From: an uncultured Bacteroidales bacterium
GTDB taxonomy: Bacteria > Bacteroidota > Bacteroidia > Bacteroidales > UBA932
Length of the DNA stretch: 19,823 nucleotides
Assembly (NCBI GenBank): GCA_946406275.1
Contig: CAMJJZ010000017.1
Location: 1-19,823 of the forward strand
Reading direction: 5' to 3'
In this document: positions 13,648 through 19,823 of the stretch, piece by piece
How positions within the stretch are numbered: the first letter of the stretch is position 1
How the letters are laid out: every line of letters starts with the position of its first letter
Made by a program: the position numbers and the translations under genes
Notes under the pieces: model-generated
Database searches by the model: none
Told to the model about the DNA's origin: nothing
The model's input: the letters and a program-made list of their open reading frames with translations, nothing else

Positions 13648-15634
13648 GCTTGAAGGAAACGGCAACTCCTCCGCCTGCGGCAAGAGAAAGCTCCAGTTTC
13701 ATATCGGCAGTAACTTCCCGACTCTCGATGGTGTATGCGTAAGGGTTGGTAACCCAATCGGCATCCTGGGCGTCGGAATAGATTATGGCTTCGTAAGTAA
13801 CGCCAGGCTTTAGGAAGCTGAGTGGTTGGTCAAGGGTACGGGCGTCTTCATTGGTGACGGCTCCGTAGAAGAACTCGTCTCCGGCACGGCGGACTATGGC
13901 CACATACTCACCAATCTCTCCCTGAAGGGCCTCGGACCAGTCACAGTCCGGATTGAAGTCCCTGAAGAACTGGAAAGCCGGATGTCCCTCATAGTTCTGA
14001 ATGAGGTCCGCCGCCATCTGCATTGGTGAATACAGGACCACCCACAGGGCAATCTGCTTTGCCAGGGTGGTGTTCACACGGCACTGTGAAGAGTGCACGT
14101 TGTTCCAAACCTTGACGTCCGGATTGCCGGCAATTGACTTGTACTGGATGTCGAAAATGCCCGGAGTGTAGTCCATGGGACCGCTCAGGAGGCGGGTAAA
14201 CGGAAGTATCTCGTGATGGGACGGTTTGTTGCCGCTACTCCATGCGTTCCATTCCATTCCACGGGCGCCTTCACGGGTCATGAAGTTGGGATAAGTCCTG
14301 CGAAGGCCGGTTTCCTTTATGGGCTCGTGAGCATCTACCATAATATGCCTCTTAGCGGCCTCTGCGGCCACTTTTGCATAGTGCCTCACGCCGTACTGAC
14401 TGTGATGGTAATGTCCGTCAAGGAGCCAGCCGGCATAGCCGGTCTTCAAGGAATGAATGCCGCGTTCGGCAGCAAAATCAAGGTCCTTCTCAAGCTGTTT
14501 CTCATACCAGGCAACCTCGCCGGCGGTCTCGTGATGGATGATGTAATCCACGCCCTTTTCCGCCGCGTATGTCAGCACTTTGTCAAGGTCGAAGTCCGGA
14601 GCTTCCTTTGTGAAATCGAAGTCATGGTGCGCCCAGCCTAGGGTCCAGCCATCGTTCCAGCCTTCGAACAGCACTGCATCCACGTTGTTATCGGCGGCAA
14701 AGTCGATGTACTTTATGGCATTCTCCGTGGTGGCGCCGTGCCTGTGGTCCTTGCCCCATGAATTGAGGCCCAGGTGCATTCCCCACCATACGCCCACGTA
14801 CTTGGCCGGCTTGATCCAGGATACGTCCTCCAGGGCGCAAGGCTCGTTAAGGTTCAGGATAAGGCTGGAATTGATAAGATCCACCGCCTTCCTTCCAATC
14901 TGAACCGTCCTCCAAGGAGTTTTGAATGATCCCGGGACGATTGCTTTCTGCTCCAGATTCTCCGGCCCGTCCGGCGCCAGAGCGGCCACAAAGCCCTTTT
15001 CTCCGGCCTTCAGGGTCATCTCCGGGAAGTCCACCAGTGCGGCCTCATGGATGCTGCCGTAAAGGCCGCTGTCCAGACGGAAAGACATGGGAGTATTGGC
15101 ATCCTGCAGCTCCGAAAGCTTCATCTGGCGGTACTCCTGCTCATAGGAGTCGAAGTTGGCCGGGATGGACCAGCTGTTACCGTCCGAAGCTATGTTGAAC
15201 TGGGTAAGTTCGTCCGTGATGAAAAGATCCTTGGCAGTCTCATACTCATACCTGAAACCTATGCCGTCGTCAAAGGCACGGAACCTCAAGGTGAGCTTGG
15301 CGCAGTCATTCTCCAGCTTTACCTCCAGTTCCCTGTGGTTGTCCGTTATCTCCTTGTTTTCTCCCCACTGCTGCGTCCACTTATCAGAGAATTTAGAAAC
15401 CTTTGTGGAAACCAGCTCGTAGCCATCCGCAAGGTTCACTTCACGTGCCACATGGCCCAGCGCGGACTCCGCAATGAAGGGTTCCCCATCCACGCTCACG
15501 GCATACTGCGGCACGCCGGCATCACTCAAAGAGAACTTTACACAAATGCTTCCGTCCGGAGAACTGACGGAACTCTTGGGCGCGCATGCCGCCATGGCGG
15601 CAATGATAAGCAGAAATGAGACTAATCTTTTCAT
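13640..15634 (-). CDS. GH97 family glycosidase lipoprotein (SusB-like)
   Basis: GH97 enzymes hydrolyse alpha-glucosides (SusB, inverting) or alpha-galactosides (retaining branch). The product is 664 aa. The N-terminus MKRLVSFLLIIAAMAACAPK has a lipobox with Cys17, so it is a predicted lipoprotein. An N-terminal beta-sandwich (about 25-270) precedes the barrel, which begins near YVGVWWGMHLGLNSWG. Glu369 (HHET), Glu437 (DAHE) and Glu461 (ARGME) match SusB E439, E508 and E532 in motif and nearly in spacing (68 and 24 residues), which points to the inverting alpha-glucosidase type. A C-terminal beta domain ends the protein. Its 3' end overlaps the convergent GH92 gene by 8 nt. It has its own promoter and sits downstream of tRNA-Leu on the same strand. 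The family is certain; the substrate is inferred. Confidence 0.93.
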   Translation of the reverse strand: MKRLVSFLLIIAAMAACAPKSSVSSPDGSICVKFSLSDAGVPQYAVSVDGEPFIAESALGHVAREVNLADGYELVSTKVSKFSDKWTQQWGENKEITDNHRELEVKLENDCAKLTLRFRAFDDGIGFRYEYETAKDLFITDELTQFNIASDGNSWSIPANFDSYEQEYRQMKLSELQDANTPMSFRLDSGLYGSIHEAALVDFPEMTLKAGEKGFVAALAPDGPENLEQKAIVPGSFKTPWRTVQIGRKAVDLINSSLILNLNEPCALEDVSWIKPAKYVGVWWGMHLGLNSWGKDHRHGATTENAIKYIDFAADNNVDAVLFEGWNDGWTLGWAHHDFDFTKEAPDFDLDKVLTYAAEKGVDYIIHHETAGEVAWYEKQLEKDLDFAAERGIHSLKTGYAGWLLDGHYHHSQYGVRHYAKVAAEAAKRHIMVDAHEPIKETGLRRTYPNFMTREGARGMEWNAWSSGNKPSHHEILPFTRLLSGPMDYTPGIFDIQYKSIAGNPDVKVWNNVHSSQCRVNTTLAKQIALWVVLYSPMQMAADLIQNYEGHPAFQFFRDFNPDCDWSEALQGEIGEYVAIVRRAGDEFFYGAVTNEDARTLDQPLSFLKPGVTYEAIIYSDAQDADWVTNPYAYTIESREVTADMKLELSLAAGGGVAVSFKPI

Positions 15635-15649
15635 ACATTGTCTTTTTCA

Positions 15650-15657
15650 CAAAAGTA
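15650..15657 (-). promoter_or_regulatory. Candidate -7 element for GH97
   Basis: Read on the minus strand this is TACTTTTG, matching TAnnTTTG, 15 nt before the GH97 ATG. The 5' leader would be only about 10 nt. No clear -33 element is seen; the region upstream is the tRNA terminator. Confidence 0.45.
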
Positions 15658-15688
15658 ATGATTATTCTCCATAAAAGAAACTGGATAC

Positions 15689-15719
15689 AAAAAGACCGGC
15701 CATTGCTGACCGGTCTTTT
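15689..15719 (-). terminator. Intrinsic terminator of tRNA-Leu
   Basis: AAAAGACCGG and CCGGTCTTTT form a perfect 10-bp inverted repeat with a 10-nt loop, beginning 4 nt from the tRNA 3' end on the minus strand and ending in T5. The flanking A and T runs make it work in either orientation, but it lies upstream of GH97, so it isolates GH97 from tRNA transcription. Confidence 0.85.
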
Positions 15720-15722
15720 ACG

Positions 15723-15806
15723 TGCGCGAAATCAGAGTCGAACTGACACGTCCTTTCGGACACTACCTCCTGAGAGTAGCGCGTCTACCAATTCCGCCAT
15801 CCGCGC
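15723..15806 (-). tRNA. tRNA-Leu (anticodon CAG)
   Basis: On the minus strand the sequence starts GCGCGGATGGCGGAATTGG and folds as a class II tRNA. The acceptor stem is GCGCGGA with TTCGCGC (one G-T), the D arm includes TGGTAGACGC, and the anticodon stem CTACT/GGTAG encloses loop CTCAGGA with anticodon CAG, reading CUG. The long variable arm is GTCC-GAAA-GGAC. The T arm is GTCAG-TTCGACT-CTGAT and the discriminator base is A. CCA is not encoded. The length is 84 nt. It has its own promoter (15822-15853) and terminator (15689-15719), so it is an independent unit. CUG is frequent in the genes here, in line with their high GC. Confidence 0.96.
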
Positions 15807-15821
15807 ATCAATTTTGGGACT

Positions 15822-15853
15822 GCAAATATACATACTTTTTTTATATATGCAAA
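15822..15853 (-). promoter_or_regulatory. Near-ideal Bacteroidetes promoter for tRNA-Leu
   Basis: On the minus strand TTTG (15853-15850), a 19-nt spacer, then TATATTTGC (15830-15822): both elements match the TTTG/TAnnTTTGC consensus at the expected spacing. It ends 15 nt before the tRNA 5' end. The -33 element shares its T-run with the terminator of the upstream lipoprotein operon. Confidence 0.85.
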
Positions 15854-15882
15854 AAAAAAGATTCCGGGTCGGAGCCCGGAAT
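15851..15882 (-). terminator. REP palindrome acting as terminator of the lipoprotein operon
   Basis: On the minus strand ATTCCGGG (15882-15875), loop CTCCGA and CCCGGAAT (15868-15861) form a perfect 8-bp stem, followed by C and nine T residues (15859-15851). This has all the parts of an intrinsic terminator for the FimB/Mfa2-like gene, whose stop lies 33 nt upstream of the hairpin. Confidence 0.75.
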
Positions 15883-15908
15883 GACGAAAGAAAAAGCCCG
15901 GAATGACG
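15860..15908. repeat. REP-like element with an extra half unit
   Basis: A full unit, GATTCCGGG, TCGGA, GCCCGGAATGACG (15860-15886), is followed by a second copy of the tail GCCCGGAATGACG at 15896-15908, 22 nt later. On the minus strand this is one half unit (CGTCATTCCGGGC) followed by a full palindrome, the same layout as the GH92 insertion (two half units then a full one). The 108-nt gap 15807-15914 otherwise holds only the tRNA promoter. Confidence 0.8.
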
Positions 15909-15914
15909 ATAGTG

Positions 15915-16691
15915 TTATATCTGTATATTCATAGTCATTTCAGGTTGCCAGGAAGGGGAGCGGAGGGTGAGGGTGGTGACGGAGAGGCTGAGGCGGAGGT
16001 CAAGGTCAGGGAGGTCGGGGGAGGACCAGTCGAAGCCGGATTCCAGGAGGTAGGATCCAAGGGAGAAAGTACGGATTACGGAATCGGCCATGACGATATC
16101 CAAAAGAAGGGGACTCTCCGGACTCTGGCGGGGGAGGCGGAGGGACCAGGTGTCCGTTGAGTCCCCAAGATTGCAGTTGAAAGGCCCTTCCAGGGGCAAG
16201 CCGTATATGTCCATGCCGTATGCGGAGCCGCGGACTGTGGTGCCGAAGGGCCGGCCCCATCCCGGAGGGCCGTCTATGCCAATATTCAGCGTACAGAACT
16301 GCTTGCGGAGATTTGCATGTGCAATCACTTCTTCACCGTCCGCGTTCAGACTGCAGTGGCAAAGATAAAGGGGAGGGAAGCCGCTTCCGGCAGTGCCCAT
16401 AAACGCTCCGTCCACAGGCTCTGAAGCCCCGCTCCAGGCAATCACGGAGACCTTCCCCCTGGGAACGAACACGCTGATTACGGTATCCCCGGTTGCATAA
16501 TACTCCCATGACTTCATATCCGTATTCACAACTATGTTCGACTGGTCTCCGCGAGTGCCTGTAAGGCGTATTTCCAGCCGGCAGGGGCAGTGATCCCGGT
16601 TCTCTTTCACCAAGTGACAGGATGATAATGATATGTTGAAAAGGATAATGAGTGGTAAAAGGACCGGGACACTGCTCTGCTTATCGGCCAT
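15915..16691 (-). CDS. FimB/Mfa2-like lipoprotein
   Basis: A 258-aa predicted lipoprotein: hydrophobic stretch VLLPLIILFNISL and lipobox LSSC with Cys25. The mature N-terminus ENRDHCPCRLEIRLTG and the C-terminal part (FSLGSYLLESGFDWSSPDLP, then VTTLTLRSPSWQ) resemble the FimB/Mfa2 family of Bacteroidales fimbrial minor subunits and their many paralogues, which anchor or regulate surface pili. I recognise this by pattern only, and no major fimbrillin gene is in the window, so a fimbrial role is inference. It overlaps the upstream metallopeptidase gene by 11 nt, indicating coupled expression. It is followed by a REP-type terminator. Pro, Ser and Gly are abundant, and its GC content is like that of its neighbours. 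Confidence 0.6.
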   Translation of the reverse strand: MADKQSSVPVLLPLIILFNISLSSCHLVKENRDHCPCRLEIRLTGTRGDQSNIVVNTDMKSWEYYATGDTVISVFVPRGKVSVIAWSGASEPVDGAFMGTAGSGFPPLYLCHCSLNADGEEVIAHANLRKQFCTLNIGIDGPPGWGRPFGTTVRGSAYGMDIYGLPLEGPFNCNLGDSTDTWSLRLPRQSPESPLLLDIVMADSVIRTFSLGSYLLESGFDWSSPDLPDLDLRLSLSVTTLTLRSPSWQPEMTMNIQI

Positions 16692-18258
16692 ATCTGTTGA
16701 AGGTGTCGGTTATAAGCTGCTGCCTTTCCGGATACATGTTTATCAGCTCTTTTTTCAGCGCTTCCACTGATGCCACTTCCGGCTTCAGGGCGCGGTATAT
16801 TTCCGAGCGGGAGGTGCCTCTTTCGTACAGATAGCCAAGTATTTCCGGACGGAACCACAGGAATGACGGATATTCCGGCATACCTCCGCCGTAGCGGTCC
16901 TTGTAGATGGTTGAGCCAAGGAAATATGCCCACATCTCTCCCACGGCGCAGTGTCCGGCTCCTTCACCGTCTCCGTGGCCGTAAGGCGCATTCCTGTCGC
17001 GTATGTAAGACGTAACGATATAGGTGATGAACTCCGTCCACCATTGAGTGCTCTCGCTGCAGACCTTGCTGAAGTGGCTGGCGTGGGACATCTCGTGGAC
17101 GGTGAAGTCATAGATGTCGGCAAAGCTCCCTGTCATTTTTGTGCCGATGGTTATATCCGGCAGGAACATCTTTATCACCAGTGAATAATCCTGTGCGTAT
17201 TCCTTGATGAGCTTATGGTCAAGGCCGGCACCCTGGTGCAGCATGGGGGCCGAGGAACTCTCAAGGAAAGGTATGATCCAGATCCGGAGGTCGCTTGGCG
17301 GCGGAGTGATGTCAAGGTCCGTTGGAGTGCATCTGGAGATATAGTCGTATGCGGCATTGTTCACGGCCGTGCGGCGCATCAGGGCAGCATCGTCCTCCTC
17401 CGTGATGTTATAGTCGATACCTCCGGCCCCGCCTTGCCCCAAAGTGGAGACAGAGGCAGGAAGAAGAACTAGGTTGATGCCGATGGAGAACCCCTTCTCG
17501 TTCTGGAAAACAAGGCGGTAGCGGGGATCGGAGGTAAAACTCTTGTCCATTGTATAGTAGCCGTCACGGTCCGTATATGTAACGCATATCTTTGTAAAGC
17601 AATTACATGCAACCATCACTCCGGCCACCCCCACGGGCTTCCCTCCGCTGAACTGAGGGTCCGTCATGGTAATGCGCCCCTGAGGTGTCTGTGGATCGGC
17701 TTTTGTCAGCGGTTCAAGCAGGTGGTCGTTGCCGGTGAGACGATACGATTCCCGTTCCACCGCCGTCCAGTCAATGCCGTCCAGGGCGCGGGTGTCGGGG
17801 TCGTGCTCGGAGATGTAACATCGGTCCAGAACTTCATGGACGATGCCTTCCGGGAAAGCAAAATCCTTGTCCACCACGGCGTACTGCCAGGTAATGGCAT
17901 CGTCTTCCAGGGAAGGGTCCCGGTACCAGTCTCCTTCCTTGACAATCCGGTGGTCCATGGGGTGGTCCATAAGGTACAGGCCGGCGGCCTTGAGCAGGTC
18001 AAGGTCCGCATCGGTGCGGGGGAGGAACCTTACGTAAAGGTCTGTGGGATAGATGTCTATGCGTTCCGCCTTGACGGGATAAAGGTTCCTGAGGGCTTTC
18101 TGCATGTTATCCACAGCATAGGGGTCCTCCAGCTTCTCTCCAAGCTCGATTAGGCCGTGGCTGATATCCCCGTAAGGGCTGCGCGGGTCCGTGGCGGGCG
18201 TTATGTCCTTCCCGCATGCGGCAAGGGCCAGGATGGCCAGTATGCAAAGTCTTTTCAT
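16681..18258 (-). CDS. Putative zinc metallopeptidase lipoprotein (HEMSH motif)
   Basis: A 525-aa predicted lipoprotein (MKRLCILAILALAACGK, lipobox Cys15). Residues 388-392 are HEMSH, an HExxH zinc motif in the setting YDFTVHEMSHASHF. Glu441 in AVGEMWAYFLGS, 49 residues on, is a good candidate for the third ligand of a gluzincin. Ahead of it, about 205-262 (GKPVGVAGVMVACNC, TDRDGYYTM, YRLVF) resembles a carboxypeptidase-regulatory-like beta domain. Residues about 60-180 have no recognised domain. I cannot name the family. A secreted, membrane-anchored protease is the simplest reading; a binding protein with a leftover motif is possible. It is the first gene of a two-gene unit with the FimB/Mfa2-like protein and has its own -7 element. 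The reading frame is intact. Confidence 0.65.
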   Translation of the reverse strand: MKRLCILAILALAACGKDITPATDPRSPYGDISHGLIELGEKLEDPYAVDNMQKALRNLYPVKAERIDIYPTDLYVRFLPRTDADLDLLKAAGLYLMDHPMDHRIVKEGDWYRDPSLEDDAITWQYAVVDKDFAFPEGIVHEVLDRCYISEHDPDTRALDGIDWTAVERESYRLTGNDHLLEPLTKADPQTPQGRITMTDPQFSGGKPVGVAGVMVACNCFTKICVTYTDRDGYYTMDKSFTSDPRYRLVFQNEKGFSIGINLVLLPASVSTLGQGGAGGIDYNITEEDDAALMRRTAVNNAAYDYISRCTPTDLDITPPPSDLRIWIIPFLESSSAPMLHQGAGLDHKLIKEYAQDYSLVIKMFLPDITIGTKMTGSFADIYDFTVHEMSHASHFSKVCSESTQWWTEFITYIVTSYIRDRNAPYGHGDGEGAGHCAVGEMWAYFLGSTIYKDRYGGGMPEYPSFLWFRPEILGYLYERGTSRSEIYRALKPEVASVEALKKELINMYPERQQLITDTFNRYGR

Positions 18259-18279
18259 GGCTCAAAATATTTCTTGCCG

Positions 18280-18288
18280 GCAAAACTA
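18280..18288 (-). promoter_or_regulatory. -7 element of the lipoprotein operon
   Basis: On the minus strand TAGTTTTGC, a match to TAnnTTTGC, 21 nt before the ATG at 18258. No TTTG is found at -33; the spacer holds the half-site at 18295-18303 instead. Confidence 0.6.
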
Positions 18289-18294
18289 AAAACA

Positions 18295-18462
18295 ATTATC
18301 CGTGTACCTCACTTTTGAAACGTTTAATTTGAATTATACCCCTTCAGGGTATTTCTGTGGCCGATATTTTTTCCATTTTGAAACGGATAATGTATCAAAC
18401 TTACGTAAAAATACCTCAAAAATCGTGATTATAGCGGTGCAGAAGGCAGATTATCCGTTTCA
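18295..18462. repeat. Four related half-sites in a divergent promoter region
   Basis: TGAAACGGATAAT (18379-18391) and its exact 13-nt inverse ATTATCCGTTTCA (18450-18462) are 58 nt apart. ATTATCCGT occurs again at 18295-18303, and TTTTGAAACG, which also precedes the first site (18376-18385), occurs at 18313-18322. The outer sites lie over the spacer of the lipoprotein-operon promoter and over the -33 position of the typA promoter. They look like operator sites, but the regulator is unknown. Confidence 0.6.
18336..18352. other. Short hairpin in the typA upstream region
   Basis: ATACCC, loop CTTCA, GGGTAT: a perfect 6-bp inverted repeat without a T-run. It could be a protein-binding dyad between the paired half-sites. 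No gene is visible in 18259-18510. Confidence 0.35.
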
Positions 18463-18490
18463 CTTTTTTCCGGATTTTTATTAACTTTGC
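18458..18490 (+). promoter_or_regulatory. Promoter of typA
   Basis: TAACTTTGC (18482-18490) matches TAnnTTTGC and ends 20 nt before the typA ATG. A TTTC at 18458-18461 sits at the -33 distance (20-nt spacer) and is part of the half-site at 18450-18462, so binding there should affect transcription. Confidence 0.65.
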
Positions 18491-18510
18491 GGGCTTTAAA
18501 AGAACTTAAT

Positions 18511-19823
18511 ATGCTGCAAGACATCCGTAACATTGCCATAATCGCCCACGTAGACCACGGCAAAACCACCCTGGTAGACCGCATGATTTATCAGGCCAAC
18601 CTGGTCCGTAAGCCGGAAGATCTTGGCAACCTAATCCTGGACAGCAATGACCTGGAGCGCGAAAGAGGTATCACCATCCTTGCCAAGAACGTTTCCGTCA
18701 CCTACAAGGGCGTCAAGATAAATATCATCGACACTCCCGGCCACTCCGACTTCGGTGGTGAGGTAGAGCGCGTCCTCAACATGGCAGACGGCGTCCTCCT
18801 CCTGGTAGACGCCTTCGAAGGCTGCATGCCCCAGACCCGCTTCGTCCTGAACAAGGCCATCGACATGGGAAAGAAGCCCATCGTGGTCATCAATAAGGTG
18901 GACAAGCCCAACTGCCGTCCGGACGAGGTCCAGGAAGAGGTCTTCGAGCTCATGTTCAACCTTGGCGCAAGCGAGGATCAGCTGGACTTCAAGACCGTCT
19001 ACGGCAGCGCTAAGCAGGGCTGGATGTCATCGGACTGGAGAAAACCCACGGACAACATCACCACCCTCCTGGACACCATCCTTGAGGAAATCCCCGCCCC
19101 GGAGGTGAAGGAAGGCACCCCGCAGATGCTGGTATCGTCCCTGGAATACAGCCCGTACGTTGGCCGTATCGCCGTGGGCCGCATCACCCGCGGTACACTC
19201 AAGACGGGAATGCCTGTGAGCCTTTGCAAGAGGTACGATATAATCGAAAAGTCCAAGATCAAGCAGCTCATGGTCTTCGAAGGCCTGGGCAAGGCCAATG
19301 TGGATGAGGTCCAGTGCGGCGACATCTGCGCCGTGGTTGGCATCGAGGGCTTCGAAATTGGCGACACCATTGCCGATATTGAGAATCCGGAGCCGCTCCC
19401 GCCCATCGCCGTTGACGAACCCACCATGAGCATGCTCTTCATGATCAACAACAGCCCCTTCTTCGGCAAGGACGGCAAGTTCGTTACCTCCCGCCACATC
19501 AAGGACCGCCTGGACAAGGAACTGGAGAAGAACCTGGCCCTCCGCGTTAAGCCCGGCATCAATGCCGATAGCTTCGTGGTCTACGGCCGCGGCGTGCTTC
19601 ATCTCAGCGTCCTCATCGAGACCATGCGCCGTGAGGGCTTCGAGCTTCAGGTTGGCCAGCCCAAGGTGCTGGACAAGACCATAAACGGCCAGAGGTGCGA
19701 ACCCATCGAGGAACTTTCCATCGAGGTTCCGGAGCAGTTTGTGGGCGCGGCTATCGAGCTGTCTACCCGCCGCAAGGGTGCGCTTATCCGCATGGAACCC
19801 CGCGGAGACCGTACGTTGCTGGA
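18511..19823 (+). CDS. typA: Ribosome-associated GTPase TypA/BipA (partial)
   Basis: TypA/BipA is an EF-G-like translational GTPase that binds 70S ribosomes and supports 50S assembly and growth under stress or cold. The first 437 codons are present and the frame runs off the window; family members are about 600 aa, so roughly a quarter is missing. The start is the ATG at 18511 (MLQDIRNIAIIAHVDHGKTT). The G motifs are complete: AHVDHGKTT at about 12-20, RGITI, DTPGHSDF at about 75, NKVD at about 129 and GSAK at about 168. A translational beta-barrel follows (VGRIAVGRITRGTLKTGM), then the EF-G III-like and V-like domains (SMLFMINNSPFFGKDGKFVT is a TypA signature). It has its own promoter and no Shine-Dalgarno. 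Confidence 0.95.
   Translation, partial: MLQDIRNIAIIAHVDHGKTTLVDRMIYQANLVRKPEDLGNLILDSNDLERERGITILAKNVSVTYKGVKINIIDTPGHSDFGGEVERVLNMADGVLLLVDAFEGCMPQTRFVLNKAIDMGKKPIVVINKVDKPNCRPDEVQEEVFELMFNLGASEDQLDFKTVYGSAKQGWMSSDWRKPTDNITTLLDTILEEIPAPEVKEGTPQMLVSSLEYSPYVGRIAVGRITRGTLKTGMPVSLCKRYDIIEKSKIKQLMVFEGLGKANVDEVQCGDICAVVGIEGFEIGDTIADIENPEPLPPIAVDEPTMSMLFMINNSPFFGKDGKFVTSRHIKDRLDKELEKNLALRVKPGINADSFVVYGRGVLHLSVLIETMRREGFELQVGQPKVLDKTINGQRCEPIEELSIEVPEQFVGAAIELSTRRKGALIRMEPRGDRTLL

Noticed and set aside
15722..15934. Plus-strand open frame covering the tRNA and the repeat (GSEPGMTKEKARND in its product).
   Set aside because: It runs antisense through tRNA-Leu and then through the REP-like repeat; the peptide is simply the translated repeat, a common source of false genes.
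18301..18484. A 60-codon plus-strand open frame before typA.
   Set aside because: It covers the promoter and the inverted half-sites, is AT-rich, has no homology I recognise and ends inside the typA -7 element.

Overview
This GC-rich window reads as a chromosomal segment of a member of the Bacteroidales, probably a gut or rumen lineage of the Alistipes or RC9 type; the genus cannot be fixed by eye. The reasons are: promoters of the TAnnTTTG type; small or lipoprotein families largely confined to this phylum (DUF4295, DUF4296, a FimB/Mfa2-like lipoprotein); family 92 and 97 glycoside hydrolases; a LepB with a long insertion; and few Shine-Dalgarno sequences.

Positions 1-5304 (+) form a translation and secretion block: thrS, infC, rpmI, rplT, lepB, rpmB, rpmG and a DUF4295 gene, closed by an intrinsic terminator at 5321-5353. 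infC appears to start at an ATC codon behind a strong Shine-Dalgarno, the classical arrangement for IF3 autoregulation. ftsY (-) converges on this block.

Positions 6370-13647 (+) are a tightly packed run: pheT, a DUF4296 lipoprotein, a COG0731-like radical SAM protein, deoC and a GH92 alpha-mannosidase. Several junctions overlap by 4 nt or are very short. The GH92 gene meets a GH97 lipoprotein gene (-) tail to tail with an 8-nt overlap.

Upstream of GH97 lies a complete tRNA-Leu(CAG) unit (-) with promoter and terminator. Next is a two-gene lipoprotein operon (-): a putative HEMSH zinc metallopeptidase followed by a FimB/Mfa2-like protein. A 252-nt intergenic region separates it from typA/bipA (+), which runs off the window. 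That region carries four copies of a TGAAACGGATAAT-like half-site lying over both divergent promoters.

A dispersed REP-like palindrome (core ATTCCGGG-N5/6-CCCGGAAT with a flanking GACG) occurs four times: after infC, after ftsY, after the FimB/Mfa2-like gene where it doubles as a terminator, and in frame inside the GH92 coding sequence as three 24-bp units. The in-frame insertion, the infC start, the metallopeptidase-lipoprotein pair and the shared intergenic motif are the items most worth a second look. I saw no CRISPR array, insertion sequence, prophage or defence system.
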